From Candidatus Obscuribacterales bacterium (GTDB lineage: Bacteria; Cyanobacteriota; Vampirovibrionia; Obscuribacterales; Obscuribacteraceae), in assembly GCA_020050835.1 (NCBI GenBank), contig JAGVKB010000104.1, positions 1-64,000 of the forward strand: 64,000 bases of DNA, read 5' to 3'. A model generated the notes under the pieces. The model was not told the DNA's origin and searched no databases. It saw nothing but the letters and a program-made list of their open reading frames with translations. The translations under genes were made by a program, and so were the position numbers. Below, piece by piece: positions 9,699 to 19,652 of this stretch. Each line of letters begins with the position of its first letter. Position 1 is the first letter of the stretch.

Positions 9699-10988
9699 AT
9701 GCCCGCAACTGGTTACCGGCTCTTACTTTCCATTTCAGCGCTTGCACTTTTGCAGGGGCCGACGCCTGCTGATGCTCGCCAAAATCAACCAGGGCGAGGT
9801 CCGGCTGGACTTTCTGCCCCGATTAACGGTCTGGTGAACACCGGCGGCGCGACTCAAGCGAGTTGGTCGTTACCAATTTGCGGCCAGTTGTCAAAGTTGG
9901 AATCAACGTCTAGTGCTAGCGGAGAGACAGGCGTTACGTCTTTCAATCACACAAAAGAGTTGAAAGGAAGGGTTTCACTCGCCGATGGCACCGACCCGGT
10001 AGCACACCAGGTTAATCAACTGCTCGACACAGCGCTCGAACGAGACCCGCAAACACAAGTATTAGAGAAGGCGGTCGCCCACTATCGCACTGTTTCGCAA
10101 AGAGTACTGGCTCAGGCCAAGGACGCAGCGGACTTTACCGTTCCCTACAGAGGCTTCGGTCCTTCCAGCGAGGCAGGCGATATCGTCCTGGACGAGAAGA
10201 TCAAGCTCAAGAGTCGGTCATCAGCAGAGTACGCCAGACAGAAGCACATCGACGAATTGCACGTAAAAATAGTAGCAAGCGTCATGCAGATTGCGATGGG
10301 CATGGGCATGACCGAAAAGGCGCGAGGGCAACAAGTAATCGCCAGCGGAGCCAATTGCCTCGCTGAGCTAGTCGGTCAACCCAAAGCAGATGAGACAGTC
10401 CAAACGCTGTCCAACTGGTCGAAGCAGATTAGCGTTCCGGAGTCTGTATACAAACAAGGCGTCTGGGATGTAAATCAACGCCGAGACAAGTTCAAGACAG
10501 TAGTAACAAATGCGCTAGACAACGACCCGGTTGTTAGCGAAATTCAAAAGCGTATTCACAAGTACAATCACCGCAGCAACTTTGCCCGCGTCTCGGCCCA
10601 CGTTGTAGAGACGGCTTTAGGCATCGGAGCGATGGCACCAGAATTCGTTGGACCAGCGGCAAAAGCGGCGCTCATAACCTTCATCATGGCAACAGGCGGA
10701 CCAGAGCAATCGAAGCTTCTTAAGGAGCTTTATCTCGACAAACGCTTCGAAAGCAGATGGAAGGTGTTAACCGAAGAAGCCCACCTTGCACTTGAGAATT
10801 ATCACGTCGCTATTTTGACACGCAACCCGGTATTGCTTGCCTGTTCAGAATCGCTCGTGAAAGACATGACCGGCGCCGGGACCGTTACCCAACTGTTCGG
10901 TCAAAGCGTAATCGGTCCAAATGCGGCAGGTTCAGCGTGCGGTGCCGCCGATTCACCGGTCGCAACCGCCGAAAGCACCACCAACTAA
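9699..10988 (+). CDS. Secreted hypothetical protein, 429 aa
   Basis: Not recognised. Residues 1-26 look like a signal peptide: Arg7, a hydrophobic LLLSISALALL core, and an ADA-R cleavage region. The mature part is mostly helical, with no catalytic motif I can name. Two hydrophobic stretches occur: near residues 190-205 (methionine-rich, MQIAMGMGM) and near 305-330 (ALGIGAMAPEFVGPAAKAAL). These could be membrane-interacting helices. A 10-bp inverted repeat lies 39 bp after the stop. Confidence 0.65.
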   Translation: MPATGYRLLLSISALALLQGPTPADARQNQPGRGPAGLSAPINGLVNTGGATQASWSLPICGQLSKLESTSSASGETGVTSFNHTKELKGRVSLADGTDPVAHQVNQLLDTALERDPQTQVLEKAVAHYRTVSQRVLAQAKDAADFTVPYRGFGPSSEAGDIVLDEKIKLKSRSSAEYARQKHIDELHVKIVASVMQIAMGMGMTEKARGQQVIASGANCLAELVGQPKADETVQTLSNWSKQISVPESVYKQGVWDVNQRRDKFKTVVTNALDNDPVVSEIQKRIHKYNHRSNFARVSAHVVETALGIGAMAPEFVGPAAKAALITFIMATGGPEQSKLLKELYLDKRFESRWKVLTEEAHLALENYHVAILTRNPVLLACSESLVKDMTGAGTVTQLFGQSVIGPNAAGSACGAADSPVATAESTTN

Positions 10989-11303
10989 ACAGCGGCTGCG
11001 CACCAATTGCAATACCGTTTTCTATAAGTTGCCGCACCAAAGCATATCCATACTTGCGGCAACTAACTCGATTCGCCGTACGCTCTGCTCCAGGCGTTTA
11101 GTGCCAGTCGGAGCAAGCGTCGCAACGGAAGCGCTTAGCTGGCAGATGAAGCAGCCGGTAGTCATTTGGAACTTTATCAGCTTCGCCCCAAAGATTTATG
11201 CCAAGTCAAGCGGTTGCAAGTTGGGGTATATTAGCAAGGCGGCGTGAGCGGAGTTTGAGTCAATCGCCACGATCTAAAGTACTCGAGGGATTGCAGAAAC
11301 AGG
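10989..11303. other. Intergenic region of 315 bp with a stem-loop
   Basis: Apart from the stem-loop at 11027-11064 I see no conserved RNA and no convincing gene. A TATATT (near 11225) precedes the beta-barrel-like gene but lacks a good -35. Confidence 0.5.
11027..11064 (+). repeat. Perfect 10-bp inverted repeat (stem-loop)
   Basis: AGTTGCCGCA and TGCGGCAACT are exact reverse complements separated by 18 nt, 39 bp downstream of the secreted-protein gene. No T-run follows. It may be a 3' stability hairpin, a weak terminator or a protein-binding dyad. Confidence 0.5.
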
Positions 11304-12692
11304 ATGGCAGCAGAACAACATTCCCCGCAGTCGAAATCGCCACCGAGCAAGCTCTTAGGAGCGCTTGCCCTGGCAGTGTCCCTAACTTTCGCTGGCAATC
11401 AGAGATCACACGCACAGCTCTTTCAATCACAATCATCAAGCTTTCTCTCTGCGGGTCAGGCACAAGCTAGTGGTCTTGCTCCGATCAATCTTCATTCTGG
11501 TGATTCGTATCGATTTCAGCCATCATCCAACTTGATCGCCCAGTCAGCACCACCGCAATTCGTTCCCACCGACGTGACACCATTCGCCATCTCCGGGGAG
11601 CGTTCGACTTTCACACCGGGTTACAAGTTCAGAGTCTTTCAGTACTTGCCGGCGCGACTCTGGTTCAATTCCACCACGGAAGTGTCACAAAGAATCGACA
11701 CGAACGTATTTTTCACCTACAGTCACCCCAAGTTTGATTACGCTTTTCGGGCCTTGCCGAACATAACCGTCGGCTACAACGTGCTCAAGAATACGAGCGT
11801 CTACTGCAATTACTTTGTAATCAAAGACACCTTCGCGCAGCACCCGGCGCTTCTCAACTTTCCCACCACTATGTCTCTTTCCATGGGAGTTCGGCAAGAC
11901 TTTCCTGTCGGCAAAAAGACAAATATTCAGCTCGACTTCCAGGCTCGAGAATTATGGCAGACCAGTCACCTTCACCAATTCGACTTCATTCCAGCGTTAA
12001 ACATCACCCATGTCGTCAACCCGAATCACATCTTCTTCGGCAGCACACTTTTGCAGCTCAGAGGCAGAGAATACTTCGCCGCTCCGACCAGGGAGATCGA
12101 TCCTTTCTACACTGTCGGCTATGTCTACCGGCGAGGTAAATGGACCTTCGTCGCCAACGATACGCTCGTCACTAACTTCAGAAGTCCACCCTTCCATGGC
12201 TCTATTCCCAGACAGGGCAACGTCACGATGATCGCCGACCTGGAGCTATCGCGCCCGGTTGTCAATAAATTCCCAGCACTTGTAGCCTTTGTCAGAGCCG
12301 AGCCGATTTGGAACTGGAGCTCCCACAAAGCCCCGGGCTTGAGTGGGTTCGACTTCCGCCTCTTTACCGGCTTGCGATTGAGCTTGAACAAGCCGACCTA
12401 TTTCGGCGCGATCGAAAAGCTGCGAGAACAGCTGCTCGAGTCTGAGTCCGTGCCAAAGCCCCCATCAATCTCCACGCGTCCGGCCGGCATGAGAAATGCA
12501 GCACAACAGAGCAACCAGCGGGGCGACACCGCTCAACCCGCTCCTACGGCTCAGGCACCACAGCTGATACTGCCGCCATGGGAAGCGCCGATGAAGACCT
12601 TCATTCACCAGTCGGCACCGGCACCACTGGCAACGCCGATCCCCGCACCAAGCGTAAGCGCTGAACCAGCAGAGCCGCCGGTCGAATCCTAA
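11304..12692 (+). CDS. Probable outer-membrane beta-barrel-like protein, 462 aa
   Basis: Residues 17-37 form a signal-peptide core (LLGALALAVSLTFAG) with a SHAQ cleavage region. From about 95 to 375 the sequence alternates polar and aromatic residues in short strands, for example RVFQYLPARLWFNSTTEVSQ and ITVGYNVLKNTSVYCNYFVI, as in outer-membrane barrels. The final 80 residues are Pro/Ala/Gln-rich and probably disordered. No named family is recognised, and the barrel call is inference from strand pattern. The gene stands alone, converging on kbl. Confidence 0.6.
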   Translation: MAAEQHSPQSKSPPSKLLGALALAVSLTFAGNQRSHAQLFQSQSSSFLSAGQAQASGLAPINLHSGDSYRFQPSSNLIAQSAPPQFVPTDVTPFAISGERSTFTPGYKFRVFQYLPARLWFNSTTEVSQRIDTNVFFTYSHPKFDYAFRALPNITVGYNVLKNTSVYCNYFVIKDTFAQHPALLNFPTTMSLSMGVRQDFPVGKKTNIQLDFQARELWQTSHLHQFDFIPALNITHVVNPNHIFFGSTLLQLRGREYFAAPTREIDPFYTVGYVYRRGKWTFVANDTLVTNFRSPPFHGSIPRQGNVTMIADLELSRPVVNKFPALVAFVRAEPIWNWSSHKAPGLSGFDFRLFTGLRLSLNKPTYFGAIEKLREQLLESESVPKPPSISTRPAGMRNAAQQSNQRGDTAQPAPTAQAPQLILPPWEAPMKTFIHQSAPAPLATPIPAPSVSAEPAEPPVES

Positions 12693-12758
12693 AGAAAGTT
12701 AGAATTTAATTTGGCAGCGACCGGTAGCCCGGGACCGGACAGCTATCGGGAATCGACG

Positions 12759-14018
12759 TTACGAGATCACACCAAGCTTCTTGCCGACCTTTTCGAAAGC
12801 CGTCAAGCAAAGATCCAAATCATTGATGCTGTGAGCAGCGGAGATCTGCGCTCTCAGCCTTGCTTCTCCTTGGGGAACGACCGGATACCACAAACCTTTG
12901 ACGTACACGCCATGCTCCAGAAGGTCTCGGCTCATGTCCATGGCAATTGCCGCCTCTCCAAGCATGACCGGAACGATCGGATGCACACCTTCTAATATCG
13001 TAAATCCGAGCCGCTTGATCTCTTTGCGGAAGTACTGGGTATTTTCGTTAAGCTTCAAAACCAGCGAGTTGTCTTCTTCCAGCATTTTAAAAGCTTCCAG
13101 CGCAGCACATACAATCGGCGGCGGAACGGTATTGGAGAATGTGTACGGTCTGGATTTCTGGCGAAGGAACTCAATTAGCTCCTGCTTGCCGGTGATGAAG
13201 CCACCGGCTGCTCCGCCCAACGCCTTGCCCAGCGTTCCCGAGATTACATCGACCTTTCCCTGCACACCAAGCGCCTCCGGCGTGCCTCGCCCGGTCTCTC
13301 CGACCGCGCCGGTGGCGTGAGACTCATCGACGAACAGCAGGGCATTGTGTTTCGATGCAAGATCCACGAGCTCCTTCAGCGGCGCCAGATCGCCTTCCAT
13401 ACTGAACACCCCGTCAGTAGCAATCACCTTTATGCGATACCCTTTGCCATCATCCTCTTCCAGCCATTGTTTGAGCGTGGCGATCTGATTGTGGGGGTAG
13501 GGTCTGGAATCGGTGCTCTTAGCCACTATTCGACAAAGGCGCACACCATCTATGATACTAGCGTGATTCAACTGATCACTGTAGATAACGTCCTTGTAGT
13601 CTTGCTGCCCGAGACCATGGGACAGGAGGGCGGTGAAGAAAGCCTCATTGGCGGCGAAGCACGACGAGTGTAAAATCGCATCTTCGCAGCCGAAAAACTC
13701 GGCTATCTTTTGCTCGAGTTGAGTATGAATCGGCTGAGTTCCGCAGAGGAATCGCACCGAAGCCATGCCGAATCCCCACCTTTCCAAACCTGACTTGGCG
13801 GCCTCCTTGATACGCGGGTGATTTGCCAGCCCGAGATAATTGTTCGAAGCGAGCATGACCGCGCTCTTGCCACCGACGGTAACTACGCCATTCTGCTCCC
13901 CTTCGATCGGTACTTCATACTTGTAGGTCTTGTTCTGCTTGGCGGAAGACACCTCTTTTCCGAGTGCAGCGTAAAGATCCTTGACCGACTTGATCGATTC
14001 CGGGGTAGAAGTAACCAT
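12759..14018 (-). CDS. kbl: Glycine C-acetyltransferase (2-amino-3-ketobutyrate CoA ligase)
   Basis: A PLP-dependent alpha-oxoamine synthase of 419 residues that converts 2-amino-3-ketobutyrate and CoA to glycine and acetyl-CoA. Visible motifs are [11 protein letters not shown] near the N-terminus, [12 protein letters not shown] with the cofactor-binding Asp and His, and the PLP lysine in [10 protein letters not shown]. The start is ATG 14018 because AGGAGA lies seven bases upstream; a longer frame to 14081 has no such site. AONS (BioF) is the closest alternative by sequence, but the neighbouring threonine dehydrogenase supports Kbl. Tdh ends 109 bp upstream on the same strand, so they form a threonine-to-glycine operon. 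Confidence 0.9.
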   Translation of the reverse strand: MVTSTPESIKSVKDLYAALGKEVSSAKQNKTYKYEVPIEGEQNGVVTVGGKSAVMLASNNYLGLANHPRIKEAAKSGLERWGFGMASVRFLCGTQPIHTQLEQKIAEFFGCEDAILHSSCFAANEAFFTALLSHGLGQQDYKDVIYSDQLNHASIIDGVRLCRIVAKSTDSRPYPHNQIATLKQWLEEDDGKGYRIKVIATDGVFSMEGDLAPLKELVDLASKHNALLFVDESHATGAVGETGRGTPEALGVQGKVDVISGTLGKALGGAAGGFITGKQELIEFLRQKSRPYTFSNTVPPPIVCAALEAFKMLEEDNSLVLKLNENTQYFRKEIKRLGFTILEGVHPIVPVMLGEAAIAMDMSRDLLEHGVYVKGLWYPVVPQGEARLRAQISAAHSINDLDLCLTAFEKVGKKLGVIS

Positions 14019-14127
14019 GACAATTCTCCTGTCTTGATGTTGGCCGCTCCGTCTTGCAAAGTTCTCAAGCCTGCGCGCCACCGGAGGCAGGCATTTCAGA
14101 GCTAGTTGGGCACGACTCGTACTATGG

Positions 14128-15291
14128 CTAAGTAACCTTACCGCCTGGTGAGAAGACCAGTTTCATCTCTTGGCCGGTAGCAAGAACTTCGAACGCTTCC
14201 CGGTATTCGTCCAGCCGATAGTCCTTGCTGCTGATGATCTGTTCCAGCTGCGATTTCATATCGAACTGATTGGAGCGCAGCAGTCTAAGCATTGTTTCCC
14301 AGGTATCGTACATTTTCCGGCCGAATATACCTTTGACGGTGACACCTTTCCAGATGACACCATTTGCAATATCGAACCTGGGAAGCGGCTCGCGAGCGAT
14401 GCCGAGCAAGATGACCGTTCCACCATTTCTAACTATCTTGAACGCATCCTGATAAGCCGGAATTGAGCCAGACATCTCCAGTACAACGTCCACACCATTA
14501 GAACCGGTCTCCCATTTCTCAACAGCTCGATGCAAGTCAGTTGAATCTTTCGAAACATTGAAACAGTGGTCGGCACCAAATTTAGTGGCAAGCTCGAATC
14601 GCCGATCGACATCAGCCGCTTCGGTCAAGTAAATGCGTCCGGCTCCAAAAGCCTTACAAAGGAATGTCGCCATCAGCCCGAGCGGACCCGCTCCTAAGAT
14701 AGCCACCGACTTGCCTCTGACATCTGCTTCATCGACGGTATGGACGGCGTTGCCGAAAGCATCCAACAACGCTCCTATGCGCGGCGAAAGCTGGGACGTG
14801 TCACCGCCTTTACCAAGCAAAATGACGTTCTTGTATGGAACAACAACCTGGTCGGCGAAACATCCGTCGAGGTGAACTCCTTTCACTTTGACATTGACGC
14901 AGATGTGCTCTTTGCCGGTTCGGCAAAGCAAACAATGCCCGCAAGCAAGGTGCATCTCGGCAGTTACATAATCACCGGGCTGGACCAGCAGATGGTCCGG
15001 CACACCCTGCCAATGCTCGGCAGTCGCGCCCGGTCCTACCTCTTCTACGATGCCACAAAATTCATGACCGACAATGATTGGTCGATAGTCGACCGGCGAT
15101 GCCAGATATCGCTGCATCTCTTTCCGGATGCCCTCACTGGCAGCGCTGTTATAGATGCTCTTGTCCGTGCCACAAACGGCCGTGGACAAAACCCGAATTT
15201 TCACCTCACCGAAGCCGACTTGCGGCACGGCCACGTCGTTCTTGAGGGTAAGACCGCTTAAGGCGAGGTCTTCCTTGATTAAGCACTTCAT
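14128..15291 (-). CDS. tdh: L-threonine 3-dehydrogenase (zinc-dependent)
   Basis: A 387-residue medium-chain zinc dehydrogenase that oxidises L-threonine to 2-amino-3-ketobutyrate with NAD+. Seen are the catalytic zinc ligands in VCGTDKS and GHEF, a structural-zinc lobe [15 protein letters not shown], and the Rossmann motif [12 protein letters not shown] 15291 follows AGGA at suitable spacing; the frame extends to 15417, but that leader has no coding character. The protein is about 40 residues longer than E. coli Tdh, with extra residues before GHEF and near HWQGVPDH. It lies first in an operon with kbl, whose product uses the unstable ketone this enzyme makes. Confidence 0.88.
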   Translation of the reverse strand: MKCLIKEDLALSGLTLKNDVAVPQVGFGEVKIRVLSTAVCGTDKSIYNSAASEGIRKEMQRYLASPVDYRPIIVGHEFCGIVEEVGPGATAEHWQGVPDHLLVQPGDYVTAEMHLACGHCLLCRTGKEHICVNVKVKGVHLDGCFADQVVVPYKNVILLGKGGDTSQLSPRIGALLDAFGNAVHTVDEADVRGKSVAILGAGPLGLMATFLCKAFGAGRIYLTEAADVDRRFELATKFGADHCFNVSKDSTDLHRAVEKWETGSNGVDVVLEMSGSIPAYQDAFKIVRNGGTVILLGIAREPLPRFDIANGVIWKGVTVKGIFGRKMYDTWETMLRLLRSNQFDMKSQLEQIISSKDYRLDEYREAFEVLATGQEMKLVFSPGGKVT

Positions 15292-15695
15292 AGTGTTCCT
15301 AGTCTTTCCCGATCCGGCTTCACGAGCAGCAAAGCTTAGTCCCTCTTCCTTACCCGGCAAAGTCATAGGCGCGACATCTCCCCTGGTTGGCATAGGCTTC
15401 TGCTCCATACAACGCAAACAGAAGAAACTCTACTTCACAAAAGGCAAAAACTACAAGATGACTGTTGCCCCCTTGCATCCTGAGCGCTCCTTGAAACTCA
15501 ATAAATCGAAATCATCATACTGGTACTTTCCGCTTGCTCGAAAAGCGCAATCCGGACCGCCCCTGGCCAGCCATGAGCTAACACGCCGATCTACTGCCTT
15601 ATCCCTTAGCGATTCTTTAGTTGCCAAGACTGTGTCGACCTCTTAGATTACAAGGTGGTCGCAATGGTTTCTTCAGATTCGATCGGGTAACAATA
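15292..15695. other. Divergent intergenic region of about 400 bp
   Basis: This region separates tdh (leftward) from the small gene at 15696 (rightward) and must hold both promoters. I checked the tdh leader for a glycine-riboswitch-like core and did not find one. No RNA gene or clear repeat is seen. Confidence 0.4.
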
Positions 15696-16031
15696 ATGAG
15701 CTATCAGCAAGGGCCCTCCGGGACGAATCCAGAACAAGATTTGATTGAGGTAGAACTAGAGCTGATCCTGCCTTGCGTAGCTGAAGAGACTATAGTGAAA
15801 ACAATTCTCGAAGGCAGCATCGGATTAAACAATCACGATCTGACCGAACCTGGGCTGCGTTTTGTCAGGCATCTGCTTTCAACGTCCCGTTCAGCCAGAA
15901 GCGGCTTCGTTCCAAATTTCAAAGATATCGAGACGGTCAGACATCTCGCCAGACAATTCATCAGGCGCTGCGGCGGCGCTGCCCTGGCCTTGCAGGCGCT
16001 GATTAGAATCGCTCATTTCGAGCAAGCCTGA
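15696..16031 (+). CDS. Small hypothetical protein, 111 aa
   Basis: Not recognised. ATG 15696 is preferred because the residues upstream in the same frame look non-coding. The product has an acidic N-terminal part (DLIEVELELILPCV), then a basic helical half with the repeated SRSARSG and RHLARQFIRRCG patterns, and is probably soluble. No strong ribosome binding site is visible. It is isolated between tdh and fabI. Confidence 0.5.
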   Translation: MSYQQGPSGTNPEQDLIEVELELILPCVAEETIVKTILEGSIGLNNHDLTEPGLRFVRHLLSTSRSARSGFVPNFKDIETVRHLARQFIRRCGGAALALQALIRIAHFEQA

Positions 16032-16155
16032 GCTTTACCTGGACAGGCATTCGCCGGGCATCGCGGAAGACCACCGCAAGCTGTGCTTGGCAGCGTCCAG
16101 CGCTACTAACGTCCGCCTGATGTCAACTCAACCGTTGCCGCTATCGGCGAAGCTT

Positions 16156-16926
16156 TTACATTCCCAGGATGCTGTAGCCGCAGTCGGCGTGGATAATCTC
16201 GCCGGTAACGCCGCTGGACATATTGCTTACGAAGTAAAGCGCTGTCTTTCCTACTTCTTCGGCTTGAATGTTTCGCTTAAGCGGCGCCTTCGCCTCGACC
16301 ACCTTCAACATATCGCGGAATCCGGCTATGCCCATGGCGGCAAGTGTCCGAACCGGACCGGCGGAGATGGCGTTAACCCGTATGTTCTTGTCGCCTAAGT
16401 CGGCGGCGAGATAACGAACGCTCGCTTCGAGCGCGGCCTTCGCAACGCCCATCACGTTGTAGTGCGGCACGACCTTTTCAGCGCCGTAATAGGTCAAGGT
16501 AACGATGCTGCCGCCATCGCCGTTCATCATTTCGGAAGCTCGCTTCGCCACAGCTGTCAGGGTATAGGCGCTGACATCCATGGCGAGTTTGAAGCCATCC
16601 CGGGTGGTGTCGACGAAATGTCCTTCTAAGTCTTGCTTGTTCGCAAATGCCACAGCATGGATGACGAAATCAATTGTTGCCCACTGCTTCTTCAGCTCGG
16701 TGAAAATTTTGTCGATCGCCTCGTCATTGGAGAGGTCGCACTGCTCGATGAATTTGGAGCCGACGCTATCGGCTAATGGTCGGACTCGCCGTTCGAGAGC
16801 CTCACCCTGGTATGTAAAAGCCAACTCAGCTCCCTCTTCGTGGAGCGCCTTGGCGCAATACCACGCCAGGCTATGATCGTTCGCCACACCAAATATGATG
16901 CCCTTCTTTCCTACTAGCATGCCCAT
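16156..16926 (-). CDS. fabI: Enoyl-[acyl-carrier-protein] reductase (NADH), FabI type
   Basis: A 256-residue short-chain-dehydrogenase-fold enzyme that reduces trans-2-enoyl-ACP in the last step of type II fatty-acid elongation, in the cytosol. Diagnostic of FabI are the N-terminal GKKGIIFGVANDHSLAW, LTYYGAEKVVPHYNVMGVAKA with the Tyr-x6-Lys catalytic pair, and the C-terminal DCGYSILG. Length is normal for the family. ATG 16926 is used; a second ATG two codons later is possible. It is a single gene with no other fatty-acid gene in the window. FabI is the target of triclosan and isoniazid-type inhibitors in other bacteria. Confidence 0.95.
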   Translation of the reverse strand: MGMLVGKKGIIFGVANDHSLAWYCAKALHEEGAELAFTYQGEALERRVRPLADSVGSKFIEQCDLSNDEAIDKIFTELKKQWATIDFVIHAVAFANKQDLEGHFVDTTRDGFKLAMDVSAYTLTAVAKRASEMMNGDGGSIVTLTYYGAEKVVPHYNVMGVAKAALEASVRYLAADLGDKNIRVNAISAGPVRTLAAMGIAGFRDMLKVVEAKAPLKRNIQAEEVGKTALYFVSNMSSGVTGEIIHADCGYSILGM

Positions 16927-17261
16927 AGATTCTCAGTCCTCTTCAACTTCCGCGCGCTCCGAATTTGCACCGATCACCTGTGGCGTTACGAGCGCCCGAT
17001 TAGCAATTCAGTGTCGGCCGTCTCTGGCTCATTTGCCGCATCCTTCGCCAGCCGAGACCTGAGATTATGCCATATGCCAAGCCAGTGATTGACCGACCAT
17101 GAAGGAGCGTCAGTTAACGGTCGCTCATAATTAATCCAAGCTACTGCTGTGAAGCGAACCGTTCAAGAATCAATCTTTGGCAGGCACGCCTGGTCGATTG
17201 GAGAGGCGAGGCTGAGTTTGAACATTCTCTTGTTTACTTACATAGTGTAAGCTTTTTAGCC
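16927..17261. other. Divergent intergenic region of 335 bp
   Basis: Upstream of fabI (leftward) and the YbjQ-like operon (rightward). Apart from the promoter/hairpin at 17218-17257, no gene, tRNA or repeat was recognised. Confidence 0.4.
17218..17246 (+). promoter_or_regulatory. Candidate promoter of the YbjQ-like operon, overlapping a small hairpin
   Basis: TTGAAC (17218-17223), a 17-bp spacer, then CATAGT (17241-17246) resemble sigma-70 -35/-10 boxes. The -10 overlaps a perfect 6-bp hairpin CTTACA-TAG-TGTAAG (17237-17251) followed by CTTTTT. The hairpin could be an operator dyad or, if transcription starts further upstream, a small terminator/attenuator. Confidence 0.4.
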
Positions 17262-17687
17262 TTGAGATTCCGATGTGGTTTACCAGTGGAAGAAGAGCTG
17301 GATCGCGCCCTTCAGGTCGACGTTTTGATTGCGTCTCTGCGTATGAGCCAGAGCCAATCAAGGGATTTGCTCGAGTATCTCGCCGGCATGCTAGAGGACT
17401 CCTTGCCGGCGATCGCCACAGTCAAACGCGGCGGCTGGCTGCTTTCGGCAAAGAAACCGGTGGAAGAGTTAACGGTCCGGTTCGATGACTTTCATTACCA
17501 GATTGTCCGGAAGAAAAACGGCTCATTTGCTGCTACACAAATGAAGATTGTGCGCGGAGTCGTGCTCAAAAACAGCGAAATCTCAATCGATCAATGTATC
17601 AATGAGATAGTCAGTGAACTGGCGAAGCTGACCGAAAAGAATGCCCAAGCTCGCTCCGCCTTAAATAGATTCGTCTCAGGAGACTAA
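17262..17687 (+). CDS. Hypothetical protein of the YbjQ-like operon, 141 aa
   Basis: Not recognised. TTG 17262 gives 141 residues; GTG 17286 (before EEELDRAL) is equally likely because the candidate promoter would place the transcript start near 17253. Neither start has a clear ribosome site. The product has an amphipathic N-terminal helix, a central stranded section (GWLLSAKKPVEELTVRFDD then YQIVRKK) and a helical C-terminus. It ends four bases before the start of the first YbjQ-like gene, so translational coupling is likely and the products probably act together. Confidence 0.65.
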   Translation: MRFRCGLPVEEELDRALQVDVLIASLRMSQSQSRDLLEYLAGMLEDSLPAIATVKRGGWLLSAKKPVEELTVRFDDFHYQIVRKKNGSFAATQMKIVRGVVLKNSEISIDQCINEIVSELAKLTEKNAQARSALNRFVSGD

Positions 17688-17691
17688 GGCG

Positions 17692-18696
17692 ATGTGGCCA
17701 TTCGGGAAAGAATCGGCAGAGGACAAGCGCAAACGAGAGCTGCAAGAGCTCACGGTAAGCGCGCTGGAACGGGGAGAGCTGCCCCCGATCGCTCGCCAGC
17801 GGCTGGAAGAGCGCAAAGCGCTCGGTAGCGAGTTTTTCACGAGCGATCTTTCGACTCGAGAATTTCTGCTCTGCCGCGAAGCTGGTTTTGAGACTTTAGG
17901 ACAGGTAATGGGCTCGTGCTTTTACAAGGTCGGGTTTCGTGGCTACTACAACCGGCGATGGTCCGGCACCGGTGAGCTGGCGAACCTCACCTACGCACAA
18001 TCAGAGGCGCGGCGGCTGGCCGTGAGCCGAATGGAGCAGGAAGCACAATTGCTCGGCGCGACCGGAGTCTTGGGGGTCAGACTGAACATGCGGGGCTATG
18101 ACTGGAGCTCCGGGCTTATGGAGTTCACCGCCTTCGGAACGGCTGTCCGGGTGCCAGGCTGGCAGTCTCACGATCAGATTTTTAGCAGCGACTTAAACGG
18201 TCAGGAGTTCTGGCAGCTCTATCGCGCCGGTTATCGTCCAAAAGGACTGGCATTCGGTGTTTGCTGCTATTACATCTTCACGAACGTGCAAGCGCTAAAG
18301 CAGATGGTTAACTGGTGGGGAGGCAGCAAGCCCAATCAGGAAGTCGATCATTACACTCAATGTTTCTTGAACGCACGACATCTGGCGATGAAACGCTTTA
18401 CCGCTGATTTGCAGAGGCATGGCGCCGACGGTAGCGTCGGCGTGGCAGTCGACTATGACCTGGAGCAGATTGAATACGAAGAGAGCAGCACTTACAAGGA
18501 CGTACTGCTTAGTTTTACCGCACTTGGAACCGCCATCGCCAAGGACCGGCAGGCACCGCCGGCACAGCCACCAGGCACTCTGCTTTGCCTCAACTTGGCC
18601 AGCGGAAGCCAGAGATTATTGAGCGCTGGTTTCTCAGAGACCTCTTTGAGCGAATATTCACCAGCGTTGCGAGCGCTAATGGACGAAGACGAATAG
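17692..18696 (+). CDS. Tandem YbjQ-like (heavy-metal-binding domain) protein, 334 aa
   Basis: Two copies of a roughly 110-residue domain, at about 45-155 and 160-280. Each has a (F)xSDLxxxEF start, a GxxxG-S/C-C-x-Y strand, a helix with A-R-x-L-A-x-x-R-(M/F), and an L-G-A-x-G-V-x-G-V core near A-F-G-T-A. This matches the YbjQ/heavy-metal-associated family (PF01906) by pattern; metal binding by that family is weakly established. A charged N-terminal helix precedes the repeats. It starts four bases after the preceding gene, and a paralogue follows after 25 bp. No signal peptide is seen. Confidence 0.7.
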   Translation: MWPFGKESAEDKRKRELQELTVSALERGELPPIARQRLEERKALGSEFFTSDLSTREFLLCREAGFETLGQVMGSCFYKVGFRGYYNRRWSGTGELANLTYAQSEARRLAVSRMEQEAQLLGATGVLGVRLNMRGYDWSSGLMEFTAFGTAVRVPGWQSHDQIFSSDLNGQEFWQLYRAGYRPKGLAFGVCCYYIFTNVQALKQMVNWWGGSKPNQEVDHYTQCFLNARHLAMKRFTADLQRHGADGSVGVAVDYDLEQIEYEESSTYKDVLLSFTALGTAIAKDRQAPPAQPPGTLLCLNLASGSQRLLSAGFSETSLSEYSPALRALMDEDE

Positions 18697-18721
18697 ATTT
18701 AGCAAAGAGGAGTTTGCCAGA

Positions 18722-19552
18722 ATGCCAAGCAGCAATGAACAACCCTATCACGGAGACTTGCCCGAACATGCCCGCGAGCGACTCCAGGAGATGAGAGGGA
18801 GCGACGGACAACGCAAGCTCTTCACGAGCGACCTGTCGGTCAATGAGTTCTTGCTGGTGAAAGAGACTGGATTTGAACCGGCTGGTCTGGTCGTCGGAAG
18901 CTCGATCTATCATGTCGGCTTTCAACAGGCAAAATGGACCAAAAACGAGGAGATGACTGTCCTCACTCAAGCGATGTACCACGCCCGCGAGCTGGCGATG
19001 ACTCGCATGGAGGAAGAAGCGGCCGAACTGGGGGCCGACGGCGTAATTGGCGTCCGACTGAGAGTAAAGCACTTACACTGGGCATCTGATCTGGCCGAGT
19101 TTGTGGCGATCGGAACCGCGGTTTACCACAAAGACGGCAACCGAGCCTTCCGGACTCACGAAGGGAAGCCGTTTACCAGCGATCTTTCCGGTCAGGACTT
19201 CTGGACGCTGCTCAAATCGGGATACCGCCCGGTCGGAATGGTGATGGGCAATTGTGTCTATCACGTCGCGCACCAAACGATCGGGCAATGGTTCAGAACC
19301 GCCGGTCAAAACACTGAAATGACCAACTTCACGCAAGCATTGTATGACGCCCGCGAGCTGGCGATGGAGCGGATGCAAGCCGAAGCCGAGCATCTCAAAG
19401 CAGAAGGGATCGTCGGAGTGGACATCCAGGAAGGTAGTTACGGCTGGAGCTCGCATGTAATTGAATTCTTCGTGGTCGGCACCGCCATCGTTGCGATGCG
19501 GGCCGACCACCACATTCCAACACCGCAGCTGGTACTGTCCGTCAACGACTGA
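18722..19552 (+). CDS. Tandem YbjQ-like (heavy-metal-binding domain) protein, 276 aa
   Basis: A paralogue of the preceding product, again with two domains: residues about 33-140 and 150-262. Both copies show FTSDLS, a G-S/N-x-(I/V)-Y-H-V strand, ARELAM(T/E)RM, and GADGVIGVRL or EGIVGVDI. The C-terminus is short and hydrophobic (PQLVLSV). With its neighbour it gives four domains in one operon, which suggests a ring- or barrel-like assembly, as reported for pentameric YbjQ structures; this is inference. AAAGAGGAG at about 18705 provides the ribosome binding site. Confidence 0.7.
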   Translation: MPSSNEQPYHGDLPEHARERLQEMRGSDGQRKLFTSDLSVNEFLLVKETGFEPAGLVVGSSIYHVGFQQAKWTKNEEMTVLTQAMYHARELAMTRMEEEAAELGADGVIGVRLRVKHLHWASDLAEFVAIGTAVYHKDGNRAFRTHEGKPFTSDLSGQDFWTLLKSGYRPVGMVMGNCVYHVAHQTIGQWFRTAGQNTEMTNFTQALYDARELAMERMQAEAEHLKAEGIVGVDIQEGSYGWSSHVIEFFVVGTAIVAMRADHHIPTPQLVLSVND

Positions 19553-19652
19553 TAGCGGCCGTGTAAGCGCCGTTTTACAGAAGGAGTGGGACCCTGAGAC
19601 AGACAGCCTACCAGCTCGCCTTCAACTTCCTGAAACTGAAAGTCCATTTCAA

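Noticed and set aside
12898-13673. Plus-strand ORFs opposite kbl
   Set aside because: Antisense to a gene with clear PLP-enzyme motifs; no independent ribosome sites.
15292-15480. Possible glycine riboswitch in the tdh leader
   Set aside because: The conserved glycine-aptamer core was not found in the minus-strand sequence; only scattered purine runs are present.
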